In this document: positions 38,403 through 49,287 of the stretch, piece after piece
How the letters are laid out: the number at the start of each line of letters is the position of its first letter
Numbering within the stretch: the first letter of the stretch is position 1
From: Nannocystis pusilla
GTDB lineage: Bacteria; Myxococcota_A; Polyangia; Nannocystales; Nannocystaceae
DNA: 64,000 bases
Direction: 5' to 3'
Assembly (NCBI RefSeq): GCF_026626665.1
Contig: NZ_JAPNKE010000002.1
Span: 1,737,204-1,801,203 of the forward strand
Program-made: the position numbers and the translations under genes
The notes under the pieces: model-generated
What the model was told of the DNA's origin: nothing
The model's database searches: none
The model's input: only the letters and a program-made list of their open reading frames with translations

Positions 38403-39326
38403 ATGCCTCGCCCTCGCAAACCCGAACGCTCCGCGCCGCGCAAACCCACCCCGAGCCGCCGCGAGGAGACTCGCGCACCCGAGCGCGGCAGCGCGACGCG
38501 AGCCCGCGCGGCGGACGAGGCCGGCACGCCCGCGAAGGCGCCGGAGGTCGTGAGCGAGACGCCGACGCCGGGTGAGGCGCGGACCGTCGACGCGGCGAGG
38601 GCGGCGGTCGAGGCCGGCGAGACGAGCGTGCCCGAGCTCGAAGCGGCCGAGGCGGTCGCGGACGCCGAGTCGACGCAGGCGGCCATCCGCGAGCACGAGG
38701 CGAGTGCGACCGGCGAGATGGCCGGAGCCTCGACGGCAGGCGAGGCGAACGTGACGGAGCTCGAGGCGGCCGAGGCGGTCGCGGAGGCGGTGGCGATGGA
38801 GGCGGCCATCCGCGAGCACGAGGCGAACGCGAGCGGCGAGGCTCACGAAGCTCCGGCGGCGGTCGAGGCCGGCGAGGCGAGCGTGCAGGCGATCGAGGCG
38901 GACGCGGGCGCGGCGTCGGTGGACGGCGAGGCGAGCCGACCCCGGGCGAAGGTCGAGGCCGGCGGGCTGGCGGAGTCGAACGCGCCGGAGGTCGAGGCGA
39001 CCGAGGCCGCGGAGGACGTGTCGGTGGAGGCCGCGCTGCTCGAGCGCGACGCGCTGGCGAGCGCGAGGCTCGTGCCCGGGGGGCGGCGGGAGAACCTCGG
39101 GACATGCTCGAAAGACCCGGTACGGAAGGTCAGGTGCTTCAGGACATGTCGCAAGAGACAGCCGTTACGGTGGAGCCGGCGAGCCCGCTGGGCGACCTCG
39201 ACTACCACCTGCTGGGCGAGGGCACGCACCTGCGGCTGTGGGAGCGCATGGGCGCGCGGCTGGTCGCGGGCGGCGAGGGGGCCCACTTCTCGGTGTGGGC
39301 CCCGAACGCGCGCTCGATCAGCGTGA
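38403..39326 (+). CDS. Ala/Glu-rich low-complexity protein, or N-terminal extension of GlgB
   Basis: A frame of ~230 credible residues with strong codon bias: a basic start (MPRPRKPERSAPRKPTPSRR), then Ala/Glu repeats. A ~40-residue unit is repeated (ELEAAEAVADAESTQAAIRE and ELEAAEAVAEAVAMEAAIRE). From about 39100 the frame runs into glgB in a different phase, and its sequence becomes shadow-like there. So either it is a separate gene whose real end is lost to an indel, or it is a disordered N-terminal extension of GlgB separated by a frameshift at the hairpin element (39101-39150). No function assigned. Confidence 0.5.
   Translation: MPRPRKPERSAPRKPTPSRREETRAPERGSATRARAADEAGTPAKAPEVVSETPTPGEARTVDAARAAVEAGETSVPELEAAEAVADAESTQAAIREHEASATGEMAGASTAGEANVTELEAAEAVAEAVAMEAAIREHEANASGEAHEAPAAVEAGEASVQAIEADAGAASVDGEASRPRAKVEAGGLAESNAPEVEATEAAEDVSVEAALLERDALASARLVPGGRRENLGTCSKDPVRKVRCFRTCRKRQPLRWSRRARWATSTTTCWARARTCGCGSAWARGWSRAARGPTSRCGPRTRARSA
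39101..39150. repeat. ACATGT-family element supplying the glgB start region
   Basis: Outer arms GACATG (39101-39106) and CATGTC (39145-39150), with an inner GACC/GGTC pair. Both candidate glgB start codons (39104 and 39146) fall inside it, and it coincides with the change of frame from the Ala/Glu-rich ORF. Confidence 0.55.
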
Positions 39327-41146
39327 TCGGCGAGTGGAACGCGTGGGACGCCGCGCGCGACCCGCTGCACGCGGCCCGCGGCGGCGTGTGGACCGGCTTC
39401 GTGCCGGCGGCGCGGCGCGGCATGCTCTACAAGTTCCGCATCGTCGGCGCCGACGGGGTCGCGCACGACAAGGCCGACCCGTACGCGCTGATGAGCGAGG
39501 CGCCGCCGGCGACCGCCTCTGTGGTGTGGGACCACGCGTACGACTGGGGCGACGCGACCTGGCTGGCGCGCCGGGCCGAGCGGCAGGCACCGACGGCGCC
39601 GATGTCGATCTACGAGGTCCACCTCGGCTCGTGGATGCGCGGGCCGGGCGGCGAGCACCTGTCCTATCGGGCAGTCGCGCCGAAGCTGATCGCCCACGTG
39701 CGCGCGCTCGGGTTCACCCACGTCGAGCTGATGCCGCTGACGGAGCACCCGTTCTACGGCTCGTGGGGCTATCAGGCGACGGGGTACTTCGCGCCGACGC
39801 GCCGCTACGGCGAGCCGCAGGAGCTGATGGCGCTGATCGACGCGCTGCACCAGGCGGGCATCGGCGTGATCCTCGACTGGGTGCCGGCCCACTTCCCCAA
39901 CGACGGGCACGGGCTGGTCCACTTCGACGGCACGCACCTGTACGAGCACGCCGACCCGCGGCGCGGGGTCCACCCCGACTGGAACACGCTGATCTTCAAC
40001 CTCGCGCGCCACGAGGTCCGCAGCTTCCTGCTCAGCTCGGCGCTGATGTGGCTGCAGGTGTTCCACGTCGACGGCCTGCGGGTCGACGCGGTGGCGTCGA
40101 TGCTGTACCTCGACTACTCGCGCAAGGAGGGCCAGTGGCTGCCGAACCACCTCGGCGGGCGCGAGAACCTCGAGGCGATCGAGTTCCTGCGCGCGCTCAA
40201 CCAGGCGATCCACGCCGAGGTGCCGGGGGCGATCGTGATCGCGGAGGAGTCGACGGCCTGGCCGGGGGTGTCGCACAGGGTCGAGGACGGCGGGCTCGGG
40301 TTCGACTTCAAGTGGGACATGGGCTGGATGCACGACACGCTGCGCTACTTCGGGCGCGACCCGGTGACGCGCGCGCAGCACCACCGCGACGTCACGTTCC
40401 GCATGATGTACGCCTACTCCGAGCGGTTCATGCTGCCGCTGTCGCACGACGAGGTCGTCCACGGCAAGGGCTCGCTGGTCCGCAAGATGTCCCCGGGGAC
40501 AGGCGGCGGGTCGGCCCGGCTGGCCAACCTGCGCCTGCTGTACGCCTACATGTTCGGGCTGCCGGGCAAGAAGCTGCTGTTCATGGGCGACGAGTTCGCC
40601 CAGGTGCGCGAGTGGAACCACGACGGGCAGCTCGACTGGGGCCTGCTCGCCGAGGCCGAGCACGCGGGGCTGATGAAGTGGGTCGGCCGCCTCGGCCACC
40701 TGCTGCGCGCCGAGCCGGCCCTGTACGAGCTCGACCACGACCCGCTCGGCTTCCGCTGGGCCGTCGTCGACGACTACAAGCGCAGCACCCTGGCGTTCCT
40801 CCGCCGCCCGCGTCAGGGGGCGGTGATCCTGGTGATCCTCAACTTCACCCCGATGACGTGGACGAACTACACGGTGCCCTTCGAGGCTCCGGGCGAGTGG
40901 GTGCGGATGCTGTCGTCGGACGAGGCGCAGTTCGGCGGGGCGGGCCACGACGGGCCGGAGCGGCTGATCGCGGACCACTCGGCCGGCGGAGCGCTGCCGT
41001 GCGCGGCGACGCTGGACCTGCCGCCGCTGACGGCCCTGGTGTACCGCGGGCCGGAGGTGAAGGCGTACGACGCGGCGGCGCTCGAGCTGCGCGAGTCGCT
41101 GGCGGCCGAGGCCGAGGCGGCCCGCGAGGGGGCCGTCACGGGCTGA
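39104..41146 (+). CDS. glgB: 1,4-alpha-glucan branching enzyme
   Basis: 680 residues from 39104, or 666 from 39146. N-terminal CBM48 (DYHLLGEGTHLRLWERMGAR, FSVWAPNARSISVIGEWNAW), then the GH13 core: YEVHLGSWMRGPGGEHLSY, VELMPLTEHPFYGSWGYQAT, VILDWVPAHFPND, VDGLRVDAVASMLYLDYSRK (nucleophile Asp), VIAEESTAWPGVS (acid Glu), MLPLSHDEVVHGKGSL (third Asp). All catalytic residues are present. The first ~14-28 residues derive from the hairpin element and are unlike other GlgB N-termini. It makes alpha-1,6 branches during glycogen synthesis; glgX and malQ are neighbours. Confidence 0.95.
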   Translation: MLERPGTEGQVLQDMSQETAVTVEPASPLGDLDYHLLGEGTHLRLWERMGARLVAGGEGAHFSVWAPNARSISVIGEWNAWDAARDPLHAARGGVWTGFVPAARRGMLYKFRIVGADGVAHDKADPYALMSEAPPATASVVWDHAYDWGDATWLARRAERQAPTAPMSIYEVHLGSWMRGPGGEHLSYRAVAPKLIAHVRALGFTHVELMPLTEHPFYGSWGYQATGYFAPTRRYGEPQELMALIDALHQAGIGVILDWVPAHFPNDGHGLVHFDGTHLYEHADPRRGVHPDWNTLIFNLARHEVRSFLLSSALMWLQVFHVDGLRVDAVASMLYLDYSRKEGQWLPNHLGGRENLEAIEFLRALNQAIHAEVPGAIVIAEESTAWPGVSHRVEDGGLGFDFKWDMGWMHDTLRYFGRDPVTRAQHHRDVTFRMMYAYSERFMLPLSHDEVVHGKGSLVRKMSPGTGGGSARLANLRLLYAYMFGLPGKKLLFMGDEFAQVREWNHDGQLDWGLLAEAEHAGLMKWVGRLGHLLRAEPALYELDHDPLGFRWAVVDDYKRSTLAFLRRPRQGAVILVILNFTPMTWTNYTVPFEAPGEWVRMLSSDEAQFGGAGHDGPERLIADHSAGGALPCAATLDLPPLTALVYRGPEVKAYDAAALELRESLAAEAEAAREGAVTG

Positions 41147-41189
41147 AGAGGGCTCGCACCGCGAGCGCGCTCGGCGACGGAGCGTGATG

Positions 41190-41245
41190 AGACATGTCCA
41201 TCGAGACATGTCTGAAGGGCCTTGTAAAACTGTCCCTGAGGACAG
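41190..41245. repeat. ACATGT-family element, two hairpins
   Basis: First hairpin: AGACATGTC / GACATGTCT, 9-bp exact stem, loop CATCGA (41190-41213). Second: CTGTCC / GGACAG, 6-bp exact stem, loop CTGA (41230-41245). Located 43 bp after glgB. Confidence 0.85.
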
Positions 41246-41387
41246 ACGCGAGAACGGTGCGCCCGTGGGGGCAGTATCGGACCCCTCGACGGCACACAGG
41301 GCATCGGGGCGCCATGCAGGAACCGCGGAGCAACGTTGTTCCGAGGCCGTTGCGAGCGGGGAGTCGCACGCCGGACGCCCTTGTCGT

Positions 41388-42805
41388 ATGTTTCGCCGCC
41401 ATGCGCGCCGCCCCCGTTGCCTCCCGCTCGTCGCCCTGGTCCTGGCCTGTCAGCCCGACGGAGGCGCCGAGACCGACAGCGAGGCGATGACGACGGCGAG
41501 CCCGTCGACGTCGTTCGGCGAGAGTTTTACTGGGACCGAACCGACGCCGACGAGCGGGACGGAGCCGGAGACGACGTCGACGGGCGAGGCGACGACCGCG
41601 GCGACGACGGAGGCGGAGACGGCCGCGACCGACGCGACCACCGGCGAGCCCGAGCTGTCGGAGGACGAGGCGCTGCTGCGCAAGGCGATCGCCGGCGAGG
41701 TCGACGCGGAGGAGGCGATGCGCACGATCGCCGAACGCGGGGTTTTCCGGTGGAGGCGGCGTCGGGCGGCTATCTGTTCGCCTGTCTCTGCGGACAGGGG
41801 GGTTGGACGCTGGCCGGCGACCACAACGAGTGGGCGCCGACGCCGATGAGCCAGGCCGGTTCGTTGTGGTGGATCGAAGAAGAGATCGCGGCGCCCGACG
41901 GGAGCCTCTATAAATCTCACGAGCCGGACTCGATGCAGTGGATCGCGGATCCGTACGGGCGCCGCCACGGCTACGACGACTTCGGGGCGTACTCGCTGGT
42001 GCGCGCGAGCGCGGCCCACCTCGAGCGCTGGTACGCGATCGAGGACGCGGACCTCGGGCTCGTGCCGCGCGACCTGGAGGTGCTGGTGCCGCAGGACGGC
42101 GAGTTCACCCACGCGCTGTACGTCCACGACGGGCAGAACCTGTTCGACCCGACGGCTTTCTTCGGCGGCTGGCAGCTGACGACCAGCGCGCCGCCCAACA
42201 TGCTTGTCGTCGGGATCACGAACACGCCGGCGCGCATGGACGAGTACACGCAGGTGCCCGACGAGCTCGACGGCCAGCCGGTCGGCGGCGACGGGGAGCT
42301 CTACGCGGAGCTCGTGGAGACGGTGATTCGCCCGCGCATGGAGGCGGCGTACGGGCCCGCGGAGGTGGTGGGGACGATGGGCTCGTCGCTCGGGGGGCTC
42401 ATCAGCCTGGCGATCGCCGACTTTTACCCCGACCGCTACGACATGGCGATCAGCATGTCGGGCACGGTCGGCTGGGGCTCGCTCGAGCTGCACAACGAGA
42501 CGATCCTCGAGACGTACGAAGCGGCGGGCAAGCGCGACTTCACGATCTACATCGACAGCGGCGGCGAGGGCTCGTGCGTCGACACCGATCAGGACGGCAT
42601 CGAGGACGACGCGCCGGACTCGTTCGACAACTACTGCGAGAACGCGCAGTTTGACGCGATCCTGCAGTCGATCGGCTACACGCCGGAGGTCGACCTGTTT
42701 TACGTGCACGCGCCGGGGGCGATGCACAACGAGGCCGAGTGGGCAGCGCGCGTCGGGGTGCCGATGCAGATCTTCGCGGGGCTTGAAATCGCCGTCCCGC
42801 GCTGA
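41388..42805 (+). CDS. Esterase-family lipoprotein (enterochelin esterase/esterase D-like, frameshifted)
   Basis: Starts MFRRHARRPRCLPLVALVLA-C with a lipobox, then a Thr/Glu/Ala/Ser linker and a helical segment (LSEDEALLRKAIAGEVDAEE). A shift at the GGGGTTTT run near 41750 leads to an immunoglobulin-like N-domain (WTLAGDHNEWAPTPMSQ) and an alpha/beta hydrolase: THALYVHDGQNLFDP, MLVVGITNTPARMDEY, the nucleophile elbow GTMGSSLGGLISL (GxSxGG), IDSGGEGSCVDTD and YVHAPGAMHNEAEWAARV with the catalytic His. This is the putative-esterase family (PF00756). Probably a surface esterase; substrate unknown. Confidence 0.85.
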
Positions 42806-43128
42806 AGGCGCGGCGCCGCCGGAGCGTTTTTGGGTTTCTGGTGATGGATTTCGGCGGGGCGAAGTGCCGCGGTCCACGCGTCCATGCCGGGAAGAATGGT
42901 CGTTTCTTCTGTTTTGTGATGGGAAAGAAGGTAGTCTCGGCTCAGATGGTAGTTTTTCCGCGAGCGCCGTCGAGCCCCGGCTTCAGGCCTTGCCGGGCTC
43001 CGCGGACTCGGCGCCGGCCCCGGCGCGACACCACTCGGGCGCATCGCCACCCCACCCGCGACGGTCGGGGTCCACCGCGACGCTCCGGCGCTCTTTCTAT
43101 CTGGCCGTTCATACAGGTTCCAACAAAC
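42806..43128. other. Intergenic region, locally AT-richer
   Basis: About 320 bp. The first 150 bp are AT-richer with T-runs and a short GAAGAA/TTTCTTC hairpin near 42893, which could act as terminator or promoter. No coding frame is convincing. Confidence 0.4.
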
Positions 43129-44071
43129 ATGTCCTTCGAACATCTGTCCTGCTCCTCCTCTCCGCGTCCGCCTGCAGCGTGCGGCCGATCGATCCGGGCA
43201 GCAGCGCCGGTGAGGCCAGCACCACCGGATCCGGCACCACCACGGAGAGCGTCCCCTCGACGACCGGGGCGCCCGACGACCCGACCGCCGGCTCGCTCGC
43301 GACCTCCTCGTCCTCGGAGGGGGCTCTAGCGCCGGCGACCTGACCACCGGCGACACCAGCCAGGGGTTCGTCATGGTGCCCGACGACGGGACTTCCAAGG
43401 CCTGCGACGTCTGGGCGCAAGACTGTCCCGAAGGCCAGAAGTGCATGCCGTACTCCGGCGACGGCGACAATGCGTGGGAGAGCCTCAAGTGCGTCGACGT
43501 CGTGCCGAACCCTGACGGCTTCGGCGAGCCCTGCAAGGCCATCGGCGGCCCTGTCAGCGGCGAAGACACCTGCGACAAGGGGCTGATGTGCTGGGACGTC
43601 GACGTCGACACGGGCGAGGGCGTGTGCGTGTTCCAGTGCACCGGCAACCCCGAGTCGCCCTCGTGCCCCGATCCCACCTTTACCTGCAACTTCGCCGCCG
43701 ACGGGGTGCTGACCCTCTGCTTCCCCCCGTGCGATCCGCTGGCGCAGGACTGCCCCGGCGGCGACCTCTGTATCCCCAACCCGATGGTCCTCGGCTCCTT
43801 CCTGTGTGTCCTCGACGCCAGCGGTGACGAGGGGCAGGCGTTCGACGGCTGCGAGTTCGCCAACGTCTGCGACCCCGGCCTCTCCTGCCTCGACCCGGGG
43901 CTCGCCGTCGAGTGTGACCCGATGTCCACCGGCTGTTGCGTCCCGTTCTGCGACATCTCGGCCCCGAACACCTGCCCGGGCCAGGGCCAGGAGTGCATCT
44001 CCTGGTACGAGGACATCCCGGCCCCGCCGGGGCTCGAGAACGTCGGGATCTGCTCCTTGCCGGACGCCTGA
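43129..44071 (+). CDS. Cysteine-rich lipoprotein (paralogue of 31661, frameshifted)
   Basis: The mature domain (KACDVWAQDCPEGQKCMPYS, CDKGLMCWDVDVDTGEGVCV, CDPGLSCLDPGLAVECDPMS, CCVPFCDISAPNTCPGQGQE, APPGLENVGICSLPDA) aligns throughout with the lipoprotein at 31661. The signal peptide (RTSVLLLLSASACS, lipobox) is in another frame and a G-run at 43317-43322 changes frame again before the domain. The only ATG, 43129, lies inside a hairpin element (ACATGTCCTTCGAACATCTG) and in a third frame. The start is therefore unresolved. Confidence 0.75.
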
Positions 44072-44162
44072 CGCTCCCCGCAGGCGTTGTCCTCCGGACA
44101 TGTCACGATGGACATGGACAAGCGAGCATGTCGAATCGGACATGTCCGAATCGACATGCTCG
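44065..44162. repeat. ACATGT-family cluster with a nested 40-bp palindrome
   Basis: Between convergent genes. 44123-44162 reads as arm CGAGCATGTCGA, A, centre TCGGACATGTCCGA, A, arm TCGACATGCTCG: both arms and the 14-bp centre are perfectly self-complementary, with only one A/A mismatch. A further CATGTC/GACATG hairpin (44099-44116) and a CGCCTG/CAGGCG hairpin (44065-44086) precede it. Confidence 0.92.
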
Positions 44163-44184
44163 TCAGGCCGGGGAGGGCGGCGGG

Positions 44185-44418
44185 TCAGCGCAGGTCGAGG
44201 TCGACGTCGACGCCCTTCTGGCGGCAGGCGGCGAGGATCTCCTCGGTCAGCTGATCGGTGTCGCGGTTGTCCCCGGGCGGGAGGGCGAGGATGACGCGCG
44301 GGCGCTGGGCCTCGAGCGCGGCCATGCGCTCGCGGTGCTCGAGGAAGCGGGCGAAGCCGGCGTAGGCGACGCCCCCGAGCACCGCGACGAGCACGACCAG
44401 CGCGACCAGGATCGGCAT
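44185..44418 (-). CDS. Small membrane-anchored protein
   Basis: 77 residues: one N-terminal membrane helix (MPILVALVVLVAVLGGVAYA), a basic/amphipathic helix (FARFLEHRERMAALEAQRPR) and a short soluble tail (NRDTDQLTEEILAACRQKGV). It begins 33 bp after the aldehyde dehydrogenase stop on the same strand and so is probably co-transcribed. No family recognised. Confidence 0.65.
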   Translation of the reverse strand: MPILVALVVLVAVLGGVAYAGFARFLEHRERMAALEAQRPRVILALPPGDNRDTDQLTEEILAACRQKGVDVDLDLR

Positions 44419-44451
44419 GTCGGCCCAGGATAGCGCGGCGGCGGGCGGGCG

Positions 44452-46019
<1,568 letters not shown>

Positions 46020-46278
46020 AGAGGCGCAGACGGTACGCCGAGCCGCGCCCGACCGACAAGCCGGCGGGCGGCGCGTTCGATCACGCCTGCGCGCGAGTGA
46101 GGCGAGCCATGCCGCACGAGCGCCGGCGAAGCCCCGAAATCACCGCTGCACGGGCGCGCGCTCGCCGGGTACCGGGAATCCGGCGAGGCCGGCGCGCTCG
46201 AACTCACCGACGCGATCGTGACGCGCCGGTGTCACCCGGCGCGTGCGGGGAGCCGAGGGTCGGGGCCGTCGCGCCCGG

Positions 46279-48219
46279 TCACGTCTGCGCGCCGCCGAGG
46301 TCGCGAGGATCGGTGAGGTGACCGGTGACGGCCGAGGCCGCCGCGACCGCGGGCGACACCAGGTAGACCGGGCCGGGCGCGCCCATGCGGCGGTCGAAGT
46401 TGCGGTTGGTCGTGCTCGCGGTGGTCTCGCCCTCGAGCGGGATGCCCGGGCCGTTGCCGATGCACGAGCCGCAGCCTGGCGCGGTGACCACGGCCCCGAG
46501 CTCGCGGAACAGGCCGAGCAGACCCTCGCGCTCGGCCGAGGCGCTGACCTCGGCGCTCGAGGGCGTGACGGTGACGCGGACCTTGGGCGCGAGCTTGCGG
46601 CCGCGGAGGACGTCGGCGGCGGCGCGCAGGTCGGCGAGCGAGCCGCCGGTGCACGAGGCGATGACGACGTTGTGGATCGGGACGTCGAGGACGTCGGCCA
46701 GCGCGGCGCGGTTGCGCGAGTCGCCGGGGGTGGCGACGGTCAGCGGGACGTCGGCGAGGTCGATGCTGATGGTGCGCACGTACTCGGCGCCCTCGTCGGG
46801 CTCAACGAACAGGGCGTCGGTGTCGACGCCGGGTCGGCGGGTGCGCAGGAACTCCCGCACCGGCGCGCACGGCTCGACGACGCCGGTCATGAGGCCGCCC
46901 TCGACCGTCATGTTGGTGAGCACGCTGAGCTCGTCGACGTTCCACTGATCGAGGCCGGGGCCGCCGATCTGGATCACGCAGGTGTCGGTGGCCGAGGTGC
47001 GCCACTGCTCCTCGCGGAAGTACGGGTCGCCGATGATGTGGAGGATGAGGTCCTTCGGCGAGACGACGCCGCGCGCGTCGCCGGTGACCCAGATCCGCAC
47101 GGTCTTCGGCACGGTGACCGGGACCAGGCCGGTGCGCAGCGCGAAGGCCATGGCCGTGGAGCCGACGCCGAACGCGAAGGCGTTGAGGACGCCGGCGGTC
47201 GGGGTGTGCGAGTCGGTGAGGATGATGATGGTGCCCGGGTTGCCGTACTGCTCGACGACGATGCGGTGGCACACGCCGGCGTCGTACTTCTGGCCGGGCC
47301 CGTGGATCCGGATGCCGTTCTTGAGGCTGGCGCTGACCATCTCGTCGCGCAGCTGGCGGGCCGAGTCGAGCCGCTGCTTCTTGACGCGCAGCGGGACGGT
47401 CGGCTGGTCGATGAGGACGAAGTGGTCCTCGAAGGCGGCGGCGAGCTCGGGGTTCTTGATTGGGGTGGTGCCCCACTCCTGCTCGTAGAGGGCCATCACC
47501 ATGCCGCCGGTGTACTCGTGGACGCCGCGGAAGCCGACCTCGCACAGGACCTGATCGCCGGGCCCCACCGCGGCGATGCCGAAGCGCTCGCCGCCGGTCC
47601 AGGTGCGCGCGGCGATGATCTTCTCGACGCAGTTGAGCGGGCGCGCCGGAGCGTCGGTGCGGTACTCGGGCTCGATCTCGCCGGCGAGCAGGCGGGTGCC
47701 GTAGCGCAGGAGGCCGCCGTTCTGCACGACGGCGCGGAAGAACGGCGGCAGCTCGGCCGCGAGCCCGCCGAGGTCGACGTCCTCGCCGGCCTGCAGGCGA
47801 CCGATCACCCCGAAGTCGGTGGTGAACGGCAGGCCGCTGTAGACCATGTTCTCCTGGAAGATCCGCTGGAAGCTGCGGGCCACCACGAGCTCGATGCCGG
47901 CGCCCTGGTGGGCGACCACGGCGACCTCGCGGCTCGAGCCGGAGCCGTAGGCGTCGCCGCCGACGACGACCTGGAAGCCGCCGTCCTTGATGCTGTCCTT
48001 TTGGACCTGTTCCTTGAAGTTCTCGAGGAAGTAGGGCCCGAGGATGTCGCCGGTGTAGCCGAGAGTGCAGGCGGCGCCGCTGATCATGAGATCGGTGTTG
48101 ACGCCGTAGTGGAGCGACGGGGCGGCGTCCGCGCGGGCGTCGAGATCCGTGCCCGTCAACTGCTTGGCGATGCCGTGCGGGTCGTCGGTGAGCCAGAGGA
48201 TCCTGCCGCGAAGCTTCAT
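46279..48219 (-). CDS. Aconitase / isopropylmalate-dehydratase family enzyme with swapped domain order
   Basis: 646 residues. The swivel (LeuD-like) domain comes first: GGDAYGSGSSREVAVVAHQG, VVARSFQRIFQENMVYSGLP. The LeuC-like catalytic part follows: IIILTDSHTPTAGVLNAFAF, GVGSTAMAFALRTGLVPVTV, the cluster cysteines in CTGGSLADLRAAADVLRGRK and APGCGSCIGNGPGIP, and ASTTNRNFDRRMG. The swivel-first order recalls AcnB but without its HEAT-like domain. Substrate (aconitate, isopropylmalate or a homologue) cannot be told. Stands alone, 259 bp downstream of no same-operon partner; an intact [4Fe-4S] site is expected. Confidence 0.85.
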   Translation of the reverse strand: MKLRGRILWLTDDPHGIAKQLTGTDLDARADAAPSLHYGVNTDLMISGAACTLGYTGDILGPYFLENFKEQVQKDSIKDGGFQVVVGGDAYGSGSSREVAVVAHQGAGIELVVARSFQRIFQENMVYSGLPFTTDFGVIGRLQAGEDVDLGGLAAELPPFFRAVVQNGGLLRYGTRLLAGEIEPEYRTDAPARPLNCVEKIIAARTWTGGERFGIAAVGPGDQVLCEVGFRGVHEYTGGMVMALYEQEWGTTPIKNPELAAAFEDHFVLIDQPTVPLRVKKQRLDSARQLRDEMVSASLKNGIRIHGPGQKYDAGVCHRIVVEQYGNPGTIIILTDSHTPTAGVLNAFAFGVGSTAMAFALRTGLVPVTVPKTVRIWVTGDARGVVSPKDLILHIIGDPYFREEQWRTSATDTCVIQIGGPGLDQWNVDELSVLTNMTVEGGLMTGVVEPCAPVREFLRTRRPGVDTDALFVEPDEGAEYVRTISIDLADVPLTVATPGDSRNRAALADVLDVPIHNVVIASCTGGSLADLRAAADVLRGRKLAPKVRVTVTPSSAEVSASAEREGLLGLFRELGAVVTAPGCGSCIGNGPGIPLEGETTASTTNRNFDRRMGAPGPVYLVSPAVAAASAVTGHLTDPRDLGGAQT

Positions 48220-48354
48220 GCGATGTTCGGTTTAACACCCGTGCGCAGGCTTCGGAAGGTAAAGACGGGGACCGGCGGGTCCGCTTGACGTGGCTCAGCT
48301 CACCGGTGCTCCGCCGGATGGCCGGCCCGGTGCGGTGGAGTATGTTCGCGGCGC

Positions 48355-49266
48355 ATGTTCTTGCGCACGGCCCTTCGCTCCCTCTCGCTGACCGCGCTGG
48401 TCACGACGACAGTCCTCCCTGGTTGCGCCTCCAAGCCGGCAGCCCCGGCGGAGACGCCGGCTCCTGGCGGCGAGGATCCCGCAGCCGCGGCGGTCCGCGA
48501 CGCCGATCCCGCGACGGCGGAGGCGCTCAAGGCGGCCATCGCCGGCCCGCAGCGCTCGGCGGAGAACCGCGCCCGCGACCAGTATCGCCACCCGCTCGAG
48601 ACCCTGCTGTTCTTCGGCCTCAAGAAGGACCAGACGGTGGTCGAGCTGTGGCCCGGCGGCGGCGGGTGGTTCACCGAGATCCTCGCGCCCACGCTGCGCG
48701 ACAGCGGCAAGCTCATCGTCACCAACTTCGACACGAGCGGGCCGGCCGACGCCTACCAGACCCGCAACGGCAAGAAGTTCCTCGACAAGCTGGCCGGCGC
48801 GCCCGAGGTCTACGACAAGGTCGAGGTCGTGACCGTGACCGACCCGTCGGCGCTGGTGCTCGCGCCCGAGAACTCGGTCGACCTGGTCGTCACGTTCCGC
48901 AACACCCACGGGTGGGTCGAGGACGGCATCGACGGGGCCATCTACGGCGCGGCCTTCAAGGCGCTCAAGCCCGGCGGCGTGCTCGGCGTCGAGGCCCACC
49001 GCGCCAAGCCGCAGCAGGTCGACGACCCGAAGAAGGTCGCCGAGACCGGCTACCTGCCCGAGGACTGGGTGGTGTCCCGCATCGAGTCGTTCGGCTTCAA
49101 GCTGCAGGCGCGCTCGGAGATCAACGCCAACCCGAAGGACACCAAGGACTACGAGAAGGGCGTGTGGACCTTGCCGCCGTCGTTCGAGCTCGGCGACAAG
49201 GACCGCGACAAGTACGCGGCCATCGGCGAGAGCGACCGCATGACGCTCAAGTTCGTCAAGCCGTGA
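48355..49266 (+). CDS. Exported class I SAM methyltransferase-like lipoprotein (COG4798 type)
   Basis: 303 residues. Signal peptide with lipobox (LTALVTTTVLPGCASKPA), Pro/Ala linker, then DQYRHPLETLLFFGLKKDQT, VVELWPGGGGWFTEILAPTL (SAM-binding glycine-rich loop), GKLIVTNFDTSG, SVDLVVTFRNTHGWVEDGID, ALKPGGVLGVEAHRAKPQQV and SRIESFGFKLQARSEI. This is the pattern of the predicted methyltransferase family COG4798. An exported methyltransferase-like protein is unusual because SAM is cytoplasmic; the real substrate is unknown. Divergent from the aconitase-family gene and followed by a family hairpin. Confidence 0.85.
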   Translation: MFLRTALRSLSLTALVTTTVLPGCASKPAAPAETPAPGGEDPAAAAVRDADPATAEALKAAIAGPQRSAENRARDQYRHPLETLLFFGLKKDQTVVELWPGGGGWFTEILAPTLRDSGKLIVTNFDTSGPADAYQTRNGKKFLDKLAGAPEVYDKVEVVTVTDPSALVLAPENSVDLVVTFRNTHGWVEDGIDGAIYGAAFKALKPGGVLGVEAHRAKPQQVDDPKKVAETGYLPEDWVVSRIESFGFKLQARSEINANPKDTKDYEKGVWTLPPSFELGDKDRDKYAAIGESDRMTLKFVKP

Positions 49267-49287
49267 GCGGCGCGCGCGAATGAACAA

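Noticed and set aside
38843..41209. Long minus-strand frame opposite glgB
   Set aside because: Arg/Val/His-rich translation without any family motif, typical antisense shadow of a high-GC gene.
48001..48020. ACATGT-like element in the aconitase-family gene
   Set aside because: CTTTTGGACCTG lacks a paired arm and encodes conserved protein sequence.
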